From NCBI GenBank assembly GCA_035772735.1, contig JASDFA010000007.1, positions 73,570,501-73,634,500 of the forward strand: DNA of 64,000 nt, read 5' to 3'. The stretch comes from Datura wrightii. Lineage: Eukaryota; Streptophyta; Magnoliopsida; Solanales; Solanaceae. This document shows positions 44,549 to 56,171 of the stretch, piece by piece (the stretch's first letter is position 1; the number at the start of each line of letters is the position of its first letter). The position numbers were made by a program, and so were the translations under genes. The notes under the pieces were generated by a model. The model had not been told where the DNA came from, did no database searches, and worked only from the letters and a program-made list of their open reading frames with translations.

Positions 44549-45062
44549 TAAATAATATTATACTATTAATTATCTCTTTCTCACTCTCAATATTCGCCCA
44601 CTTCCTCTATTTCAGGAGAAAAATTAGTATTAATGTTACAAGTTCAACCAAGTACTAACAATTTTAGTTCAAACTCTATATTTATCATAAGAAATCCAAA
44701 CTAGATTTGTTATTAATTTAGGAGAGGCCAGTAACATAACAAGACTAAAAGAAATCCAAGGTCATAAACTTCAAATTTTAGCTTCGCTCTGTCCCTCATC
44801 CTCACAATAACTCACCCCGACTCTGACACCCATCTTCCCACACCCTTACACCAAACCAAGCGGCACTCCTCCCTCCCTCCCCCTCCCCCCCCCCCCACCC
44901 CCACCCCAAATCCGACTTTATCACCACCTCATCAACTTTGTTTAAATTATATGTAAATGCTATTAAGATAATATGTTGTACTTACTTATCAAAACATCAT
45001 AAGGAAGAAAATTATTTATTTTTCAGAGTAAATATTTTTTAATTCATACCAAATACACCCTT

Positions 45063-45964
45063 GGTACGAACAAAAATATTTTTAAAAAATTTAAAAAAAA
45101 TATTTTTTTGATTTTCTCAAATTTAGATAGGTCAAAATAATTTTAAAATATCTTTTTTAGATAAATAAGTTTCTTAAAAATCAGAAAAATGACTTGCCTA
45201 ATAGAAATAAGAAAAACAAATTACATAAGTGATAGTCCACATTGATTTTCTTCTCCCCCCTTCCAATACATTCCACTCCTTCCCCACCTCCATACACCCC
45301 AAACTTTCATAGTGTTTACCTAAATTATACACAAATACTTTTGAGATAATAATTTTACATATATACAAAGCATAAGAAAATAAAGAAGAAGATCACTTAT
45401 TTTTCATAAAAAATATTTTTTTTCAATAAGACATTTTGCTTGAAAAATATTTTTCTTTATACTAAACACACGATTAGTGTAAAAATGAGGAGCATTGATT
45501 TTATTTGGTTGAAGGATATATAGCATGCGCCGTGATAAATAAATACTTTTTGCCTACTCCTTTTAAAGATAAAAAGTGTATATAAAAGGTGTATTCGATT
45601 GGAAGAAAAATGATTTTCATAAAATAATATTTTTTAGAAAAATAAGTGGTGTCTTACTTAATTTTTTATATTTGATATATAAATAAAAAATATTAGTCTA
45701 AAATATTTGCACATATTTAAGATAAAACTAAAAGAATGAGGTGAAAGTGAGATAGGGGGTAATAATTATTCCCAAAGAAATAAGAAATATACATGTATTC
45801 TCCAAAACAAAAAAAAAGTAATGAATCAATAGTGGCACCGTCTAGTCCTATTGATTTTTTTCTTTTTATGTATTTTTTTGCACAGTTTATTATTCTGCCT
45901 TATATTATTTTGCTTGTCTTATCATATGAGTACTATTCCTATATAATCACGTCCCTTCTATCTG
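45063..45964. other. AT-rich dispersed repeats
   Basis: Partial copies of the repeats seen at 38890 and 49690, and AAGAAAAATATTTT-type fragments. No gene; the frame at 45793-46098 is mostly chance. Confidence 0.45.
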
Positions 45965-46098
45965 GGGAAGTTTCACTCACACTGCAGGTATATACACGCA
46001 AGTTAGCAGACATCTTCACTAGGCTGACTCCTCCAGTTGTACTACTTTTTGTGCGCCCTTTTCTCTTCACTGCAAAGGTTTTGCTTAGAGATTCTTAA
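45965..46098 (+). pseudogene. Ty1/copia RNase H C-terminal relic
   Basis: The frame shows QVYTRKLADIFTRL, resembling the HxxxxQxADIFTK end of copia RNase H. Nothing else of that element can be recognised. Confidence 0.4.
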
Positions 46099-46384
46099 CA
46101 TGTATATAGGTGTTTTGGGTATGTCGGGCTTCTATCCCGACCTTTTTGCTATTTATAGGATCTATAGAAACTTTGTAGACCTATGGTTGCGTCCTGATTA
46201 TTATTTTTGATGGATCATCAATTAACTCATTATTTGAGATTTCATATTATATTAAGAAAGTTGTTTTTGAATGTTGTACAGTTCCATATGCCCTTTTTCC
46301 TCTTGTAATGGTATTTTGTATTGCACTATCCTCATAGAACTAGTTTACTTGGCAAGTTAAGGCACTAGGTGTCGGTACAACACA

Positions 46385-47232
46385 TCATGATTTTTGAGCG
46401 TGACATATGTGCTCTTGTAAGTCAATGGTTCTATCATAATTGGTAATATTCGACATCGTGAATCTCTTTGGAATCATCATAGATTCGGCGCTTGTCTTGT
46501 AAGTCAACTGCATGTATTTCTTGGAGTCTGGACCCTTGAGACCCAAGGGTGCACTAGGGATTTGATCCATCCAGAAGTATATTTCCTTTAAACATTTCAT
46601 TAATTCTTCCCTCTTGGTCATTTCCGCTTTAGGAGCCCTCATCCATGAGACTATTCAGTTATAATTCCATCTCCAAGGCACTTTGGATGCTACCTGAGGT
46701 TCCCTAGGTTGGAACAGCCGTAGTAGTGGCACTAGAATTCCTTAAATTGTCATTCTTTGAGAATCCCGTCACTGTTTGTTGAATCCCTATCATGATCTGA
46801 TCACGGCACAAAAGATATGTCATTATGTTTTTCTATTGTAAAGTTAGGATCGACAATAGTTATACTAGGTTCTTATTGTCTCCTCGAGTCTAATCGTCGC
46901 CATCAGTCTTGTATTCAGACAAGTCATTGGGAGTCTAGCTTTCTGTAGTTCTTTGGAAGTACCCTCCCCTGTGAGTTGGATTTATGTCTCCGTCTTGGTT
47001 TTGAGCATGATCACTAGCCTGTAGATCTCCACCAAAATAGAGTGGTATATCAATTTCCTCACCAGTTGGAGGCAAGCCATATTTATCCTGTTTATCCTCA
47101 GGTAGCACATTCCTTTAGTTGTGAGGCATGATTGGTGAACCTTGTTACAACCAAGAAATAGAGCAAGTTAGTGGTGAATTAGTTGGTCAAAACAATACCA
47201 CTATTATCTTGTCCCCAGGGTGGGCACCAAAC
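46385..47232 (-). pseudogene. gag: Ty3/gypsy relic: gag start and leader
   Basis: The 85-codon frame 46642-46385 carries GLKGPDSKKYMQLTYKTSAES and MIPKRFTMSNITNYDRTIDLQEHI, the N-terminal Gag block of a gypsy group distinct from E1, W and X. Upstream (to 47210) is broken gag DNA. A primer-site-like TTTGGTGCCCACCCTGGGGAC lies at 47211-47231 (minus). Confidence 0.6.
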
Positions 47233-47900
47233 TATTTACCTTTAAAATGGTATAATTAAATTTATTGATATAAATTAAGGAGACATGGACTGATATGGTC
47301 AACAATGCATAATTTAGATAGTATAACTTGTTTAATTAATGTGAATAAACTTAATAATGAGTGTGGAATAAAATGAAATTAAATAATAAAGTGTGAGAAC
47401 AGAAACAACCCAAAATCCAGTGCTAGAAGTTGGTTGCATCATCGGGCAAGCTTGATGTTATTGATGACTAAAAAAATAATGAGTAATAGAGCTTACGAAT
47501 AGAATACAGTAGTGTATTACTAGTGAATGAATGAATATCAAATGGTTTTCAACGAATGACTAGAATATTATTTATAATTAAACCCTAGGGAGCGACTTAA
47601 GTGAACTCGGCCTCCACAAAGCCTCTCACTAACTCACGTCCACAGATGTTATGAAACGACTAGGGAGGAGAATTGCGGATCTTCCGTTAGTGGTTGAGCT
47701 TCATTTTTATCTTGTCTAGGTATAATCCGGTGTCAAGTGTTGTTTCTCTGGAGTTAGGGAAGCCAATAAATGCATGTAAGTCGGACTCAAATATCGTGAA
47801 TTTTGGATACTGGGGAATAAGGATGCTTTCTCCGGTCATGCATAAGGGGATGCTCTATGTTACATTGTGGTTGAGTCAAACCTGACTTGTCACTTCCTTC
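47233..47900 (-). mobile_element. Probable LTR of the gypsy relic
   Basis: Follows the primer-like site directly. The outer end is not defined. No second LTR in the window. Confidence 0.35.
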
Positions 47901-49224
47901 ATATATCTTTCTCCGATTTGGCCATGCATCTGACCCGATTTTTACCTCATATGAAAATTGTATAGAAGTATATTTATTACAGTTCTTATGTCATTAGCTA
48001 TTTATAAAAATTCTTTATAAATAATTATGTGTATTTATTTGACCTTTTTTTTGTTTCAAGGTCCACATTCCCCTGCTATCTAAATATATATGTACATGCC
48101 ATATAACTATATAAGTAAATAACTATATATATACATACTATATAACTATGATATTTGAAGAAAATTCGCATTTGTTGTAGTAAATATTGAGTTTATTTTT
48201 TTATATAAAAAAATAAATCTTAAAGCATTGGGAGCGGATTTCTTCATTCTTTTTTAATCAAAGAGGTCAAAATGATCCAAAATTAAAATAAATCAATTTG
48301 AGTATCCATGACTGGCGCAAATGATATCCAGCCCAAAAGCAAAAAATTATGTAAAACAAATAAAGCTAAACAAAAGAAAGAAAGAAAGAAAAGAAAAGAA
48401 AAGGAAAGTGGAACTTTGCTGGCCAAAAATAGGAAACCACAAACGACGCTTGCATTGCACATTATCATTTGGGTTGATGCCGGCAACTCGTAGCTGAGGA
48501 GTTTTTCAATTCTTGTAACAACTTAAAAAAATACCTTCAGATAAATTTTTAGATATTTGGAGAAATTGAGAACTTTTCCTAATCTGATTTAGTAGGGGTA
48601 AAATTGAGTTTTTTAAAAAGATTTTTATGGTCTATATCGCTTGCTCCAATCTTATTACTAAAATAAATAAATTCTCACACATCTTTACCCTATTTAGTTC
48701 ATTTTGTATATAATTTAAAATATTCAGAAAAAAGATAATAAATTTTTTATTTGTGGTTATGTTTTTCATTTTTTGCTCCTTAGAAATAGATCGAAAGTGA
48801 TATTCCTGATTATCATCACATATTTAAATATTATTGTCTAAATTAAAGGAAAAAATATAAAATTTTTATTGTTAGGATATTTAAAAACTTGAAAACTCAC
48901 ATTTTGCGATTTATTGAGATATTTTAGAAACCAATGATTGGCATTCGTTAGGGATATCATTTTGAAGTTGATGTAAAATTTAAAGTTATTCGATGAATAT
49001 TTGACCCATTTTGTAGAGAATTTCATGATTGAAGTTTGTAGAAGACGAAACTCAATTTCTATATAAGTTTATCTAATTTTATATAACTATTTAAAAATGT
49101 GTATAAACACCTCTTTATACACTATTATATTCTTTTGTACAAGATTGATATATTGGTTACGTAAAATGTAAAATACTATGTAGTATTGTATATCGTGTGT
49201 TTAAACAACATTGCTAAAAATAAG
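47901..49224. other. AT-rich intergenic DNA
   Basis: Includes a (GAAA)n-type purine run at 48370-48408. No gene seen. Confidence 0.5.
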
Positions 49225-50110
49225 AGTTAATTATGCGGGTGTACATTAAAATCATAACTACATGGATATAATATATTGTGTTGAATTAAATATTTTTAAA
49301 AATTTCCTTTTTTTATTTCTTTAAAAATACTAAGAATATTTCCAAAAAATATATATTTTTGAAACTTTTGGAAATTTACCAATCCATATTTTCAAACGAT
49401 AATTAGTGTTTTCTAGGAATATCAGTTTGAAGTTGTTTAAATTAGAAGTTAATCAATGACTATTTGATCCATTTCAGATAGAATTTCATGGTTGAAGTTC
49501 GTAATAGACGAAACTCAATTTTTATATAAGTTTGTCTAATTTTGTATAATTTTTTAAGATTGTATATCAATACCTTTTATATATTATTATATATTTTTAT
49601 ACAAAGTTGATATATTATTTATAGAAAGAGCATAATATTATATAATGTTATAAACCTCGTGTATAAATATTATTGCAAAAAAGCAAGTTTGATTATACGG
49701 GTGTAAATTTAAAATGGAACTACATGAATATATTATTTTGTATTGAATTGCATATTTTTGATAAATTACCTTTTTCCGATTCCTAGAAATCTACTGAGAA
49801 TATTTCCAAATTTGTTGAAACTTCTTGACATTAACCAATCCATTTTTAAATCTTTTAGAAAAGATATTTTTTAATATTTTTATATTTGATTGGTCAAAAT
49901 TTTTGAAGAATATTTTTTTAAAAAAAAAATAAATTTCTTAAAAATGAGAAAAATGACTTCCTCGTGAAAGTAGGAAAAACAAGTTTCGCAAATAATATTC
50001 CACATTAATATCGTGTTCTACCTTCCAACACATCTCATCTTCATCTCCATCCCAATAGCCCTCATCCCCACTGCTCCATACCTCTACCTCCACCTCAATC
50101 TCCCATAATA
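49225..50110. repeat. Dispersed repeat, copies 2a and 2b
   Basis: 49225-49400 and 49690-50110 both match 38890-39320, including GGGTGTA near the left end and CATCTTCATCTCCATCCCAATAGCC at the right end of 2b. Confidence 0.6.
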
Positions 50111-50218
50111 TATTGGGAAACTTACATAATTGCCCCATCGGAATAAAATATTAGCACGACCCTACCCCTTAACTTTCATACTCCCCCAATTAATTACATA
50201 AAATATCCCGTCTTGCAA

Positions 50219-50535
50219 TCGTTTATGATACCATCATAATATATTAATATACTGTCATGGTATCACTAATGATGAGCAGTCCTTCAAGAATAACGCGTAA
50301 GGTTCCTCAATCCTTCGTGATACCATTGTAGTATATTCACATAATGTCATGATATCACTGAATGAACAGTCCTTCAAGGATATACTCCTTAATTGATCAT
50401 GCATGATACCATCACAATATATTCATATACTACCATGGTATACTTTATGATACCATCACAATATATTTATATACTGCCATGATATATATTTTGATACAAT
50501 CACAATATATTTATATAATTTCATAATATTTTATG
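50219..50535. repeat. Degenerate tandem repeat with GATACCAT/ATGGTATC ends
   Basis: Five units of the form TGATACCATCACAATATAT...ATACTGCCATGGTATC, two of them with an added AACAGTCCTTCAAG segment. Confidence 0.65.
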
Positions 50536-50772
50536 CGCGAAAAACCTACAAACTCATAGTATGACAGAAATTATAATTATTTTATGCCGACCGAATATTA
50601 TGAATAATTAGTATAAAACAGTTCATCCTTATATATTAATTTAACTTTTGATCTATTATATATACTTTTCCTTAATGTTTATCTAAAATATACTTAAATA
50701 TTTCTTTACTTATACCCCAAATAAAGAACCCATCTAAAAATATTTTCCACGTGCGGAAAACACCCTAAGTCT

Positions 50773-50890
50773 ACTTAAAAGAAGTGATCCATATGAGTGT
50801 ACGTTCCCGCCGTCTAATGAGTCACCATCATTTTCCCGAATTTCGGCTCTCGGTCAAATTTCTCCGTCCATTAGATTCAATTTGGACCGT
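50773..50890. repeat. Upstream segment shared with the 43.1 kb duplicate
   Basis: AAAGAAGTGATCCATATGA and TTTCGGCTCTCGGT blocks match 43094-43210 almost base for base; lies 630 bp before the lipase ATG. Confidence 0.65.
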
Positions 50891-51407
50891 AAGATTTGTC
50901 ACTGACACTTTTCTCACGGACCAGTTTCGGAGGAAGCTTTGTGTCATGTACTCTACTGAACTCCATTATTTCATCGTAAATATATCTGTGAAAAAATATA
51001 AATTTTCAACAAATAATATATTTTAAATTTATAATTAATTTAATTTTAAAATTTTTAAATATTTAATGTATTAAATTTAAATTTTGGATTCACGTATCTG
51101 TCATTGACCCTACCTCTGGCAACACCATCTCACCACCCTTTGATGTGCCAATAACCCATTAGACCAAAAAGTGTGCAGTTTTTCCTGTTATATTGGTTTT
51201 TGTCATTACCAACTGTATATACCGAACCCCACCACTTTCTAATCATTATATATGTACACACGAGAAATGAAAAAGGAAAAAAAAATTAAAGCTAATACGT
51301 ACTTGTTATTAATACATCATTTCTTTCATGATCCACACAGCTGTGTATGAATGTAATCAATCATGGTGTAGAGAGTCAATACATGATACTTTTGCACTTT
51401 ATTCGAC

Positions 51408-51416
51408 TATAAAAAG
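51408..51416 (+). promoter_or_regulatory. TATA box of the DAD1-like gene
   Basis: TATAAAAAG, 100 bp before the ATG, in otherwise non-coding DNA. Confidence 0.6.
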
Positions 51417-51515
51417 ATCACTTTGAAGCAACCTTTTTGAAGTGTACAAGAGAAACTTTTTAGTCCCTTTTGTAGAACTAGATAACTACATTATTAAGAG
51501 GCCAGTTTTCAAATC

Positions 51516-52928
51516 ATGAAGCTTTCTTTTAAGCCATTACCGTCATGCACCTCCAAACAAACCCCCCAACAACCTACATTCCAGTGCATCACCATTACTC
51601 AACCAGCAGATAAGTTTACTAGAAATTTAAACCTCACCATGCAAATATTAGCCCCCAAAAACATTGAAAACTTAATTCTTAGCTGGAATACTGAGCCTAG
51701 TCCAAGTTTAGCTTCAACATCAGCTTGGACGGTGCCCAGTTTCTTCGGGCAGTGCCCAGAGAAACTGGGCAAGAATTGGATGGACTACCAGGGAATCAAG
51801 AACTGGGAAGGTTTGCTTGATCCGCTGGATGATAATTTACGTGGAGAAATAATCAGATATGGCCACTTTGTTGAAGCTGCCTATAGAGCTTGTAATTTTG
51901 ATCCTTCTTCCCCTTCATATGCAATGTGCAGATACTCAAAGAAAAAGCTGTTCCATCTTTGTGGCTTTCCGGGTACTGGTTATCGTGTTTCCAAGTACTT
52001 GAAAGCCACTAGCGGGATTCAGCTCCCAAGTTGGATGGATAAAGCGCCTAAATGGATGGCGAAGCAATCGAGTTGGATTGGTTATGTCGCAATTTGCCAT
52101 GACCAAAGAGAAATTGCAAGACTCGGGAGAAGAGACGTTGTCATTGCCTTACGGGGCACTGCAACATGCTTGGAGTGGCTCGAGAATCTACGAGCTACAC
52201 TCGCCCCGCTCCCTAACAACAACAGCAATAACGAATATAGTAATAAGGATAATTACGTCAAATGTTGTTCCACCATTAATTGCAGTCCAATGGTCGAAAG
52301 TGGTTTCCTAAGTTTGTATACATCCAAGATGGGCGCACGCCAGAGTCTACAAGACATGGTGAGAGAAGAAATAGGCCGAGTTAAAAAAGCTTATGCCGGT
52401 GAAACTTTAAGCTTCACCATCGCAGGCCACTCCCTCGGGGCTGCGTTAGCAACTCTCATGGCCTATGATATTAAACAAGCTTTTAAGGAGATACCCCTCG
52501 TTACGGTCATTTCCTTTGGCGGTCCAAGGGTCGGGAACCAGAGCTTCCGATACCATCTTGATAGACAGGGTACCAAAATATTGCGCATTGTCAACTCCGA
52601 CGATCTTATAACCAAAATTCCTGGCTTTGTCATCGACAACAAAAACAACAACAATAAGTTTAAGGAAAACAGTGGCCATTGGATCAAAAAGCTTGTGGAA
52701 GATACTCAATGGGTATATGCAGATGTTGGATGTGAACTGCGGTTAAGTAGCAGTGATTCGCCGTACCTTAATGGGATTAATATTGCTGCTTGTCATGAAT
52801 TAAATACTTATCTTCACTTGGTTAATGGCTTTGTTAGCTCAAACTGTCCTGTTAGAGCTACTGCCAAAAAGATGTTCCAGAAAGGTAACTATGTAAATAG
52901 TAAAAGCAATGACGATACCAACAGCTAA
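51516..52928 (+). CDS. DAD1: DAD1-type plastid phospholipase A1 (lipase class 3)
   Basis: An intact, intronless 470-codon gene. Known DAD1 proteins hydrolyse the sn-1 acyl chain of plastid phospholipids and galactolipids, releasing linolenic acid for jasmonate synthesis, with roles in anther dehiscence and wound response. Residues 1 to about 75 are Ser/Thr/Pro-rich with few acidic residues, fitting a chloroplast transit peptide. Residues 85-115 hold the WMDYQGIKNWEGLLDPLDDN block typical of DAD1 itself rather than other PLA1-I subgroups. The lipase core has GHSLG with catalytic Ser306, Asp363 (DLITKIP) and His427 (CHELNTYLHLVNGF). An Asn-rich insert at 234-243 and another at 376-380 are polymorphic-looking. 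The start is the first ATG after a TATA box. Neighbouring DNA is repeats only. Confidence 0.93.
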   Translation: MKLSFKPLPSCTSKQTPQQPTFQCITITQPADKFTRNLNLTMQILAPKNIENLILSWNTEPSPSLASTSAWTVPSFFGQCPEKLGKNWMDYQGIKNWEGLLDPLDDNLRGEIIRYGHFVEAAYRACNFDPSSPSYAMCRYSKKKLFHLCGFPGTGYRVSKYLKATSGIQLPSWMDKAPKWMAKQSSWIGYVAICHDQREIARLGRRDVVIALRGTATCLEWLENLRATLAPLPNNNSNNEYSNKDNYVKCCSTINCSPMVESGFLSLYTSKMGARQSLQDMVREEIGRVKKAYAGETLSFTIAGHSLGAALATLMAYDIKQAFKEIPLVTVISFGGPRVGNQSFRYHLDRQGTKILRIVNSDDLITKIPGFVIDNKNNNNKFKENSGHWIKKLVEDTQWVYADVGCELRLSSSDSPYLNGINIAACHELNTYLHLVNGFVSSNCPVRATAKKMFQKGNYVNSKSNDDTNS

Positions 52929-53436
52929 TTAAATTAACATTGACGTTCCTTTAAGTTTCTATTCCTATTTTTCACCAACCAGCCGTCCTTCGATCCTCTA
53001 CTCACCAAATTTGATACTCCATAGAGCAAAGATAATACTACTCCCTTACTCTCATCCCTATTTTTGGATAACATGATTAAATAACACACTTGTCCAAAAT
53101 AGAACAATGATTTTCAAGATTTTAAAATTATATTATATAGTCCACTAGTTTTATTATGAAAAAAGGATTTTGCTGCGTATTAAAAATATCTTTAAAATTT
53201 GTAGTCTTCAACTTGACATCACATTTCTATAATAACAAAATATATTATTAGAGTAAAATCAATCTTTCTTAAAACAAATTAAAAATATAAAAATATAAAA
53301 TACGTCACTTTTTTATAAATAATTTTTTTTTAAAAATATCATATAAAATGTAATAGATGAAGTATTAAATTACATTAAAATGTCATCACAATCACTAATA
53401 TCCAATTCTAAAACAAATCATATTAAGAAACAGTGT
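52929..53436. other. DAD1-like downstream region
   Basis: AT-rich, presumably 3' UTR at the start. No clear gene or motif. Confidence 0.5.
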
Positions 53437-54047
53437 AATTCTCCAAATAGTAATTAAAAATACAGATCCATTTTGAATGAAGGCCAAATGAGGTCTTAAC
53501 AGGAAGACACTGATTCTTTGTTTTAGTAATGAATTATAGATATATGTAACAAAAAGAAACTAAAGAAAGCACAATCAAATTGTACGGACAATAATGTACA
53601 GAATAGTACATAAAGTTCTACACCTTAGGATGCGTTTGGTATGGTGTGTTTTCCAATTTTCTTAAATTTAATGTAACTGGGAAAATAAGTCTTATAACTA
53701 ATATTACACTATTAATTATCTCCTTCTCACTCTCAATATTTGCCCACTTCTTATTTCAGGAGCAAACTTAGTGTCTACGTTACGAGTTTAATCAAATATA
53801 ATAATTTTAGTTAAAATTTTGTATTTATTATAAGATATTCAAACTAGATTTATTTTTAATTTAGAATAGGCTAGTAATATAAAAAAGACCGAAAGAAAAT
53901 GAAGGCCATAACCATCAAATTTTGGCTTCCCTCAGCCCCCATCATCACAACAACCCACCCCGACCCTGACCATCATCAACTCTGTTTAAATTGCTCTTAA
54001 GATATTATTTTATACTTATTTATTGGAACATCATAAAGTAAGAAAAT
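53437..54047. repeat. Downstream segment shared with the 43.2-45.0 kb duplicate
   Basis: Matches 43224 onwards, with the empty sites of both MITEs (near 53685 and 53700). Ends where copia element C begins. Confidence 0.6.
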
Positions 54048-54360
54048 TGTTATTTTTCCATCTAAACCATAGAAAAATCTGGAGAAGAAGAGTGAAGAAC
54101 AATGTTTCTACAGAAAGTAAAATTTCTTCTGTTGATCTTCATTGTGAGCTATTTATACACATATAAGTCGATTGTCAAACTAGGCATACAACTGGCACTT
54201 TGACAACTAAGCTAACAAAATTTAACTAACTTGAACCTCCTCCACTAACTCGAACCTCCTCCACTAACTCCTACAAGCTAGACTAAACTGCCTTGCAGCG
54301 CGCACACACTACCATGGACTGCTGTGTTGCTTCTTCATGCCTCTACATGCCTTCAACTCA
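54048..54360 (-). mobile_element. Copia 3' LTR
   Basis: Right end CA at 54359-54360 next to the polypurine tract GAGGGGGAGTAT. The left TG at 54048 is tentative. A TATAAATAG box lies at about 54150-54160 on the minus strand. Confidence 0.6.
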
Positions 54361-54373
54361 ATACTCCCCCTCA

Positions 54374-54913
54374 AGCTGGATGTTTAAAGACATTAAACAC
54401 TCTTAGCTTGCTCAGCAAATGCAAGTGCTGAACAAGACCTAATCCTTTGGTAAGAAGATCTGCCTTCTGATCTTTAGTTCCAACATACACAGCTCCCACT
54501 ATGCCTTCTTTAATCTTATCTCGAATAAAATGACAATCAATATCTATATGCTTTGTTCTCTCATAGAAAATGGGATTGTGAGCTATCTATATAGTAGCCT
54601 TGCTATCACTTAGAACTCTCACAGGTTGCTTGACATGAACACGTAGTTCTTCAAATAATCCTAAGAGCCAAATAATTTCTACTACTGCTGCAGCCATACT
54701 TCTATACTCAGCTTCTGCTGAGCTCCTGAAAACTATGTGTTGTTTCTTTGACTTCCATGAAACTAGAGAACCACCAAACTTGGTTATGATCCATGAAACT
54801 AGAGAACCACCAAACTTGATTGCATAACCAGTCACAGACCTCCTTGTATTTGGACAAGCTGCCCAGTCTGAATCACACCAACATTTAAGTAGATGAGATG
54901 AATTGGCTTCCAT
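54374..54913 (-). pseudogene. Copia RNase H
   Basis: Shows CWCDSDWAACPNTRRSVTGY, FRSSAEAEYRSMA and SDSKATI, with Asp, Glu and Asp catalytic positions present. An in-frame TAG at about 54587 is followed by IDCHFIRDK and the usual C-terminus. A 36-bp in-frame tandem duplication (about 54757-54828) repeats KFGGSLVSW. Confidence 0.8.
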
Positions 54914-54922
54914 GTAAATTCC

Positions 54923-56086
54923 TTATCCAGGTGCTAGTTTGAGATATTTAACTACCCTCAATGTAGCATCCCTATGTGACTGCTTGGGTTGTTGTATGAA
55001 TTGACTTAACAATTGAACAATAAAACTAATATTTGGCCTAGTAATTGTGACATACAATAACCTGCCAATTAATTTTTGGTAAGGAGTTGCATCTTCCAAT
55101 AACACATCCCCTGTTTCTCCTATAACAGTATCATATTCTGCTGTTGTTAGTTTCTGATTAACTTCAATGGGAGTGGCAGCAGGCTTTTCTCCACTTAGTC
55201 CCAAATCAGAAATAAGCTCAAGTATGTACTTTCTTTGGTTTAGAATCACACCCTTCTGAGACCTGAGAATCTCTATTCCCAGAAAATACTTGAGAATGCC
55301 CAAATCCTTCATCTTGAACTTTTGATGGAGAATAGCCTTGGCATGATCAATCAAGGAAGAACAACTGCCAGTAATGAGCATGTCATCCACATAAACAAGG
55401 ATGACCGCTATCTCATTATCTTGTTTCATGGTGAACAAAGAATAATCATGAGTGCTTTGAGAGAAACTAGCTACTAGAAGGGCTTCAGTAAGCTTAACAT
55501 TCCATTGCCTAGAAGCTTGTTTAAGTCCATATAATGACTTTAGCAAGTTACAAACCTTGTTCTCCCCCTGTTTGCCAAAACCTTGTGGCAAATCCATATA
55601 CACTTTCTCATAGAGATCATATTGTAAGAAGGCATTATACACATCCATTTGAAACATATCCCAACCTTTTGAGGCAGCCAAAGCAATGACAGATCTCACA
55701 GTGACTAACTTAGCCACTGGTGAGAATGTGTCATGGTAATCTAGCCCCTCTCTTTGGCTATATCCTTTAGCTACTAATCTAGCTTTGTACTTCTCAACTG
55801 TGCCATCAGCCTTATACTTGATCTTATAGACCCATTTAGAGCCTATAGTATTCCTCCCAGGGGGCAAAGGAACAAGTTCCCAAGTTTAGTTACCCTCCAA
55901 TGCTTCAATCTCCAACTTCATAGCTTCAATCCACTTTGGATCTTGAGCAGCCTCCTTGAAGGTCTTTGGTTCCACAAGCACAGAGAAATTAGCCAAAAAA
56001 AACTTGATACATAGGTGATGTCTGATCATAGGACACATAGTGAGATAGAGGATATTTACTAGAACTAGTGTGGTTAGAGGAAACAT
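54923..56086 (-). pseudogene. Copia reverse transcriptase
   Basis: Frame 55867-54923 has GSKWVYKIKYKADGTVEKYKARLVAKG, FQMDVYNAFLQ, SLYGLKQASRQW and the YVDDM catalytic box. The N-terminal part (56086-55886, EAAQDPKWIEAM) is separated by an in-frame TAA. A T8 homopolymer indel lies near 55998. Confidence 0.88.
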
Positions 56087-56171
56087 AATCTTTCAACCAT
56101 AGAGGTGCTTTGATGACCCTGGAGGATCTTCTGGTGGGAGTTGCATCCTGAGTAAGAATGTTTTCAGCAGC

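Larger units (their letters stand above)
43094..45062. repeat. Duplicate of the DAD1-like flanks without the gene
   Basis: 43094-43210 matches 50773-50890 upstream of the lipase gene. From about 43224 the sequence matches 53437-54047 downstream of the gene, with two MITEs added. The roughly 2.5 kb with the gene is absent at the junction. The later part carries inverted GCGTTTGGTATG-type ends (43318 and 45050) of a dispersed repeat also present at 53630. No ORF. Confidence 0.6.

Noticed and set aside
45793..46098. 101-codon frame with a hydrophobic middle that looks like a small membrane protein
   Set aside because: The hydrophobic part is T-rich intergenic DNA; only the last third resembles anything, a copia RNase H tail.
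48308..48493. Lys-rich short frame
   Set aside because: Comes from a GAAA-type purine run.
50219..50535. Regularly spaced repeats, considered as a CRISPR-like array
   Set aside because: Plant nuclear DNA, units are unequal and no spacer structure exists.
52446..52709. Minus-strand frames inside the lipase gene
   Set aside because: Antisense shadows of a well-supported coding region.
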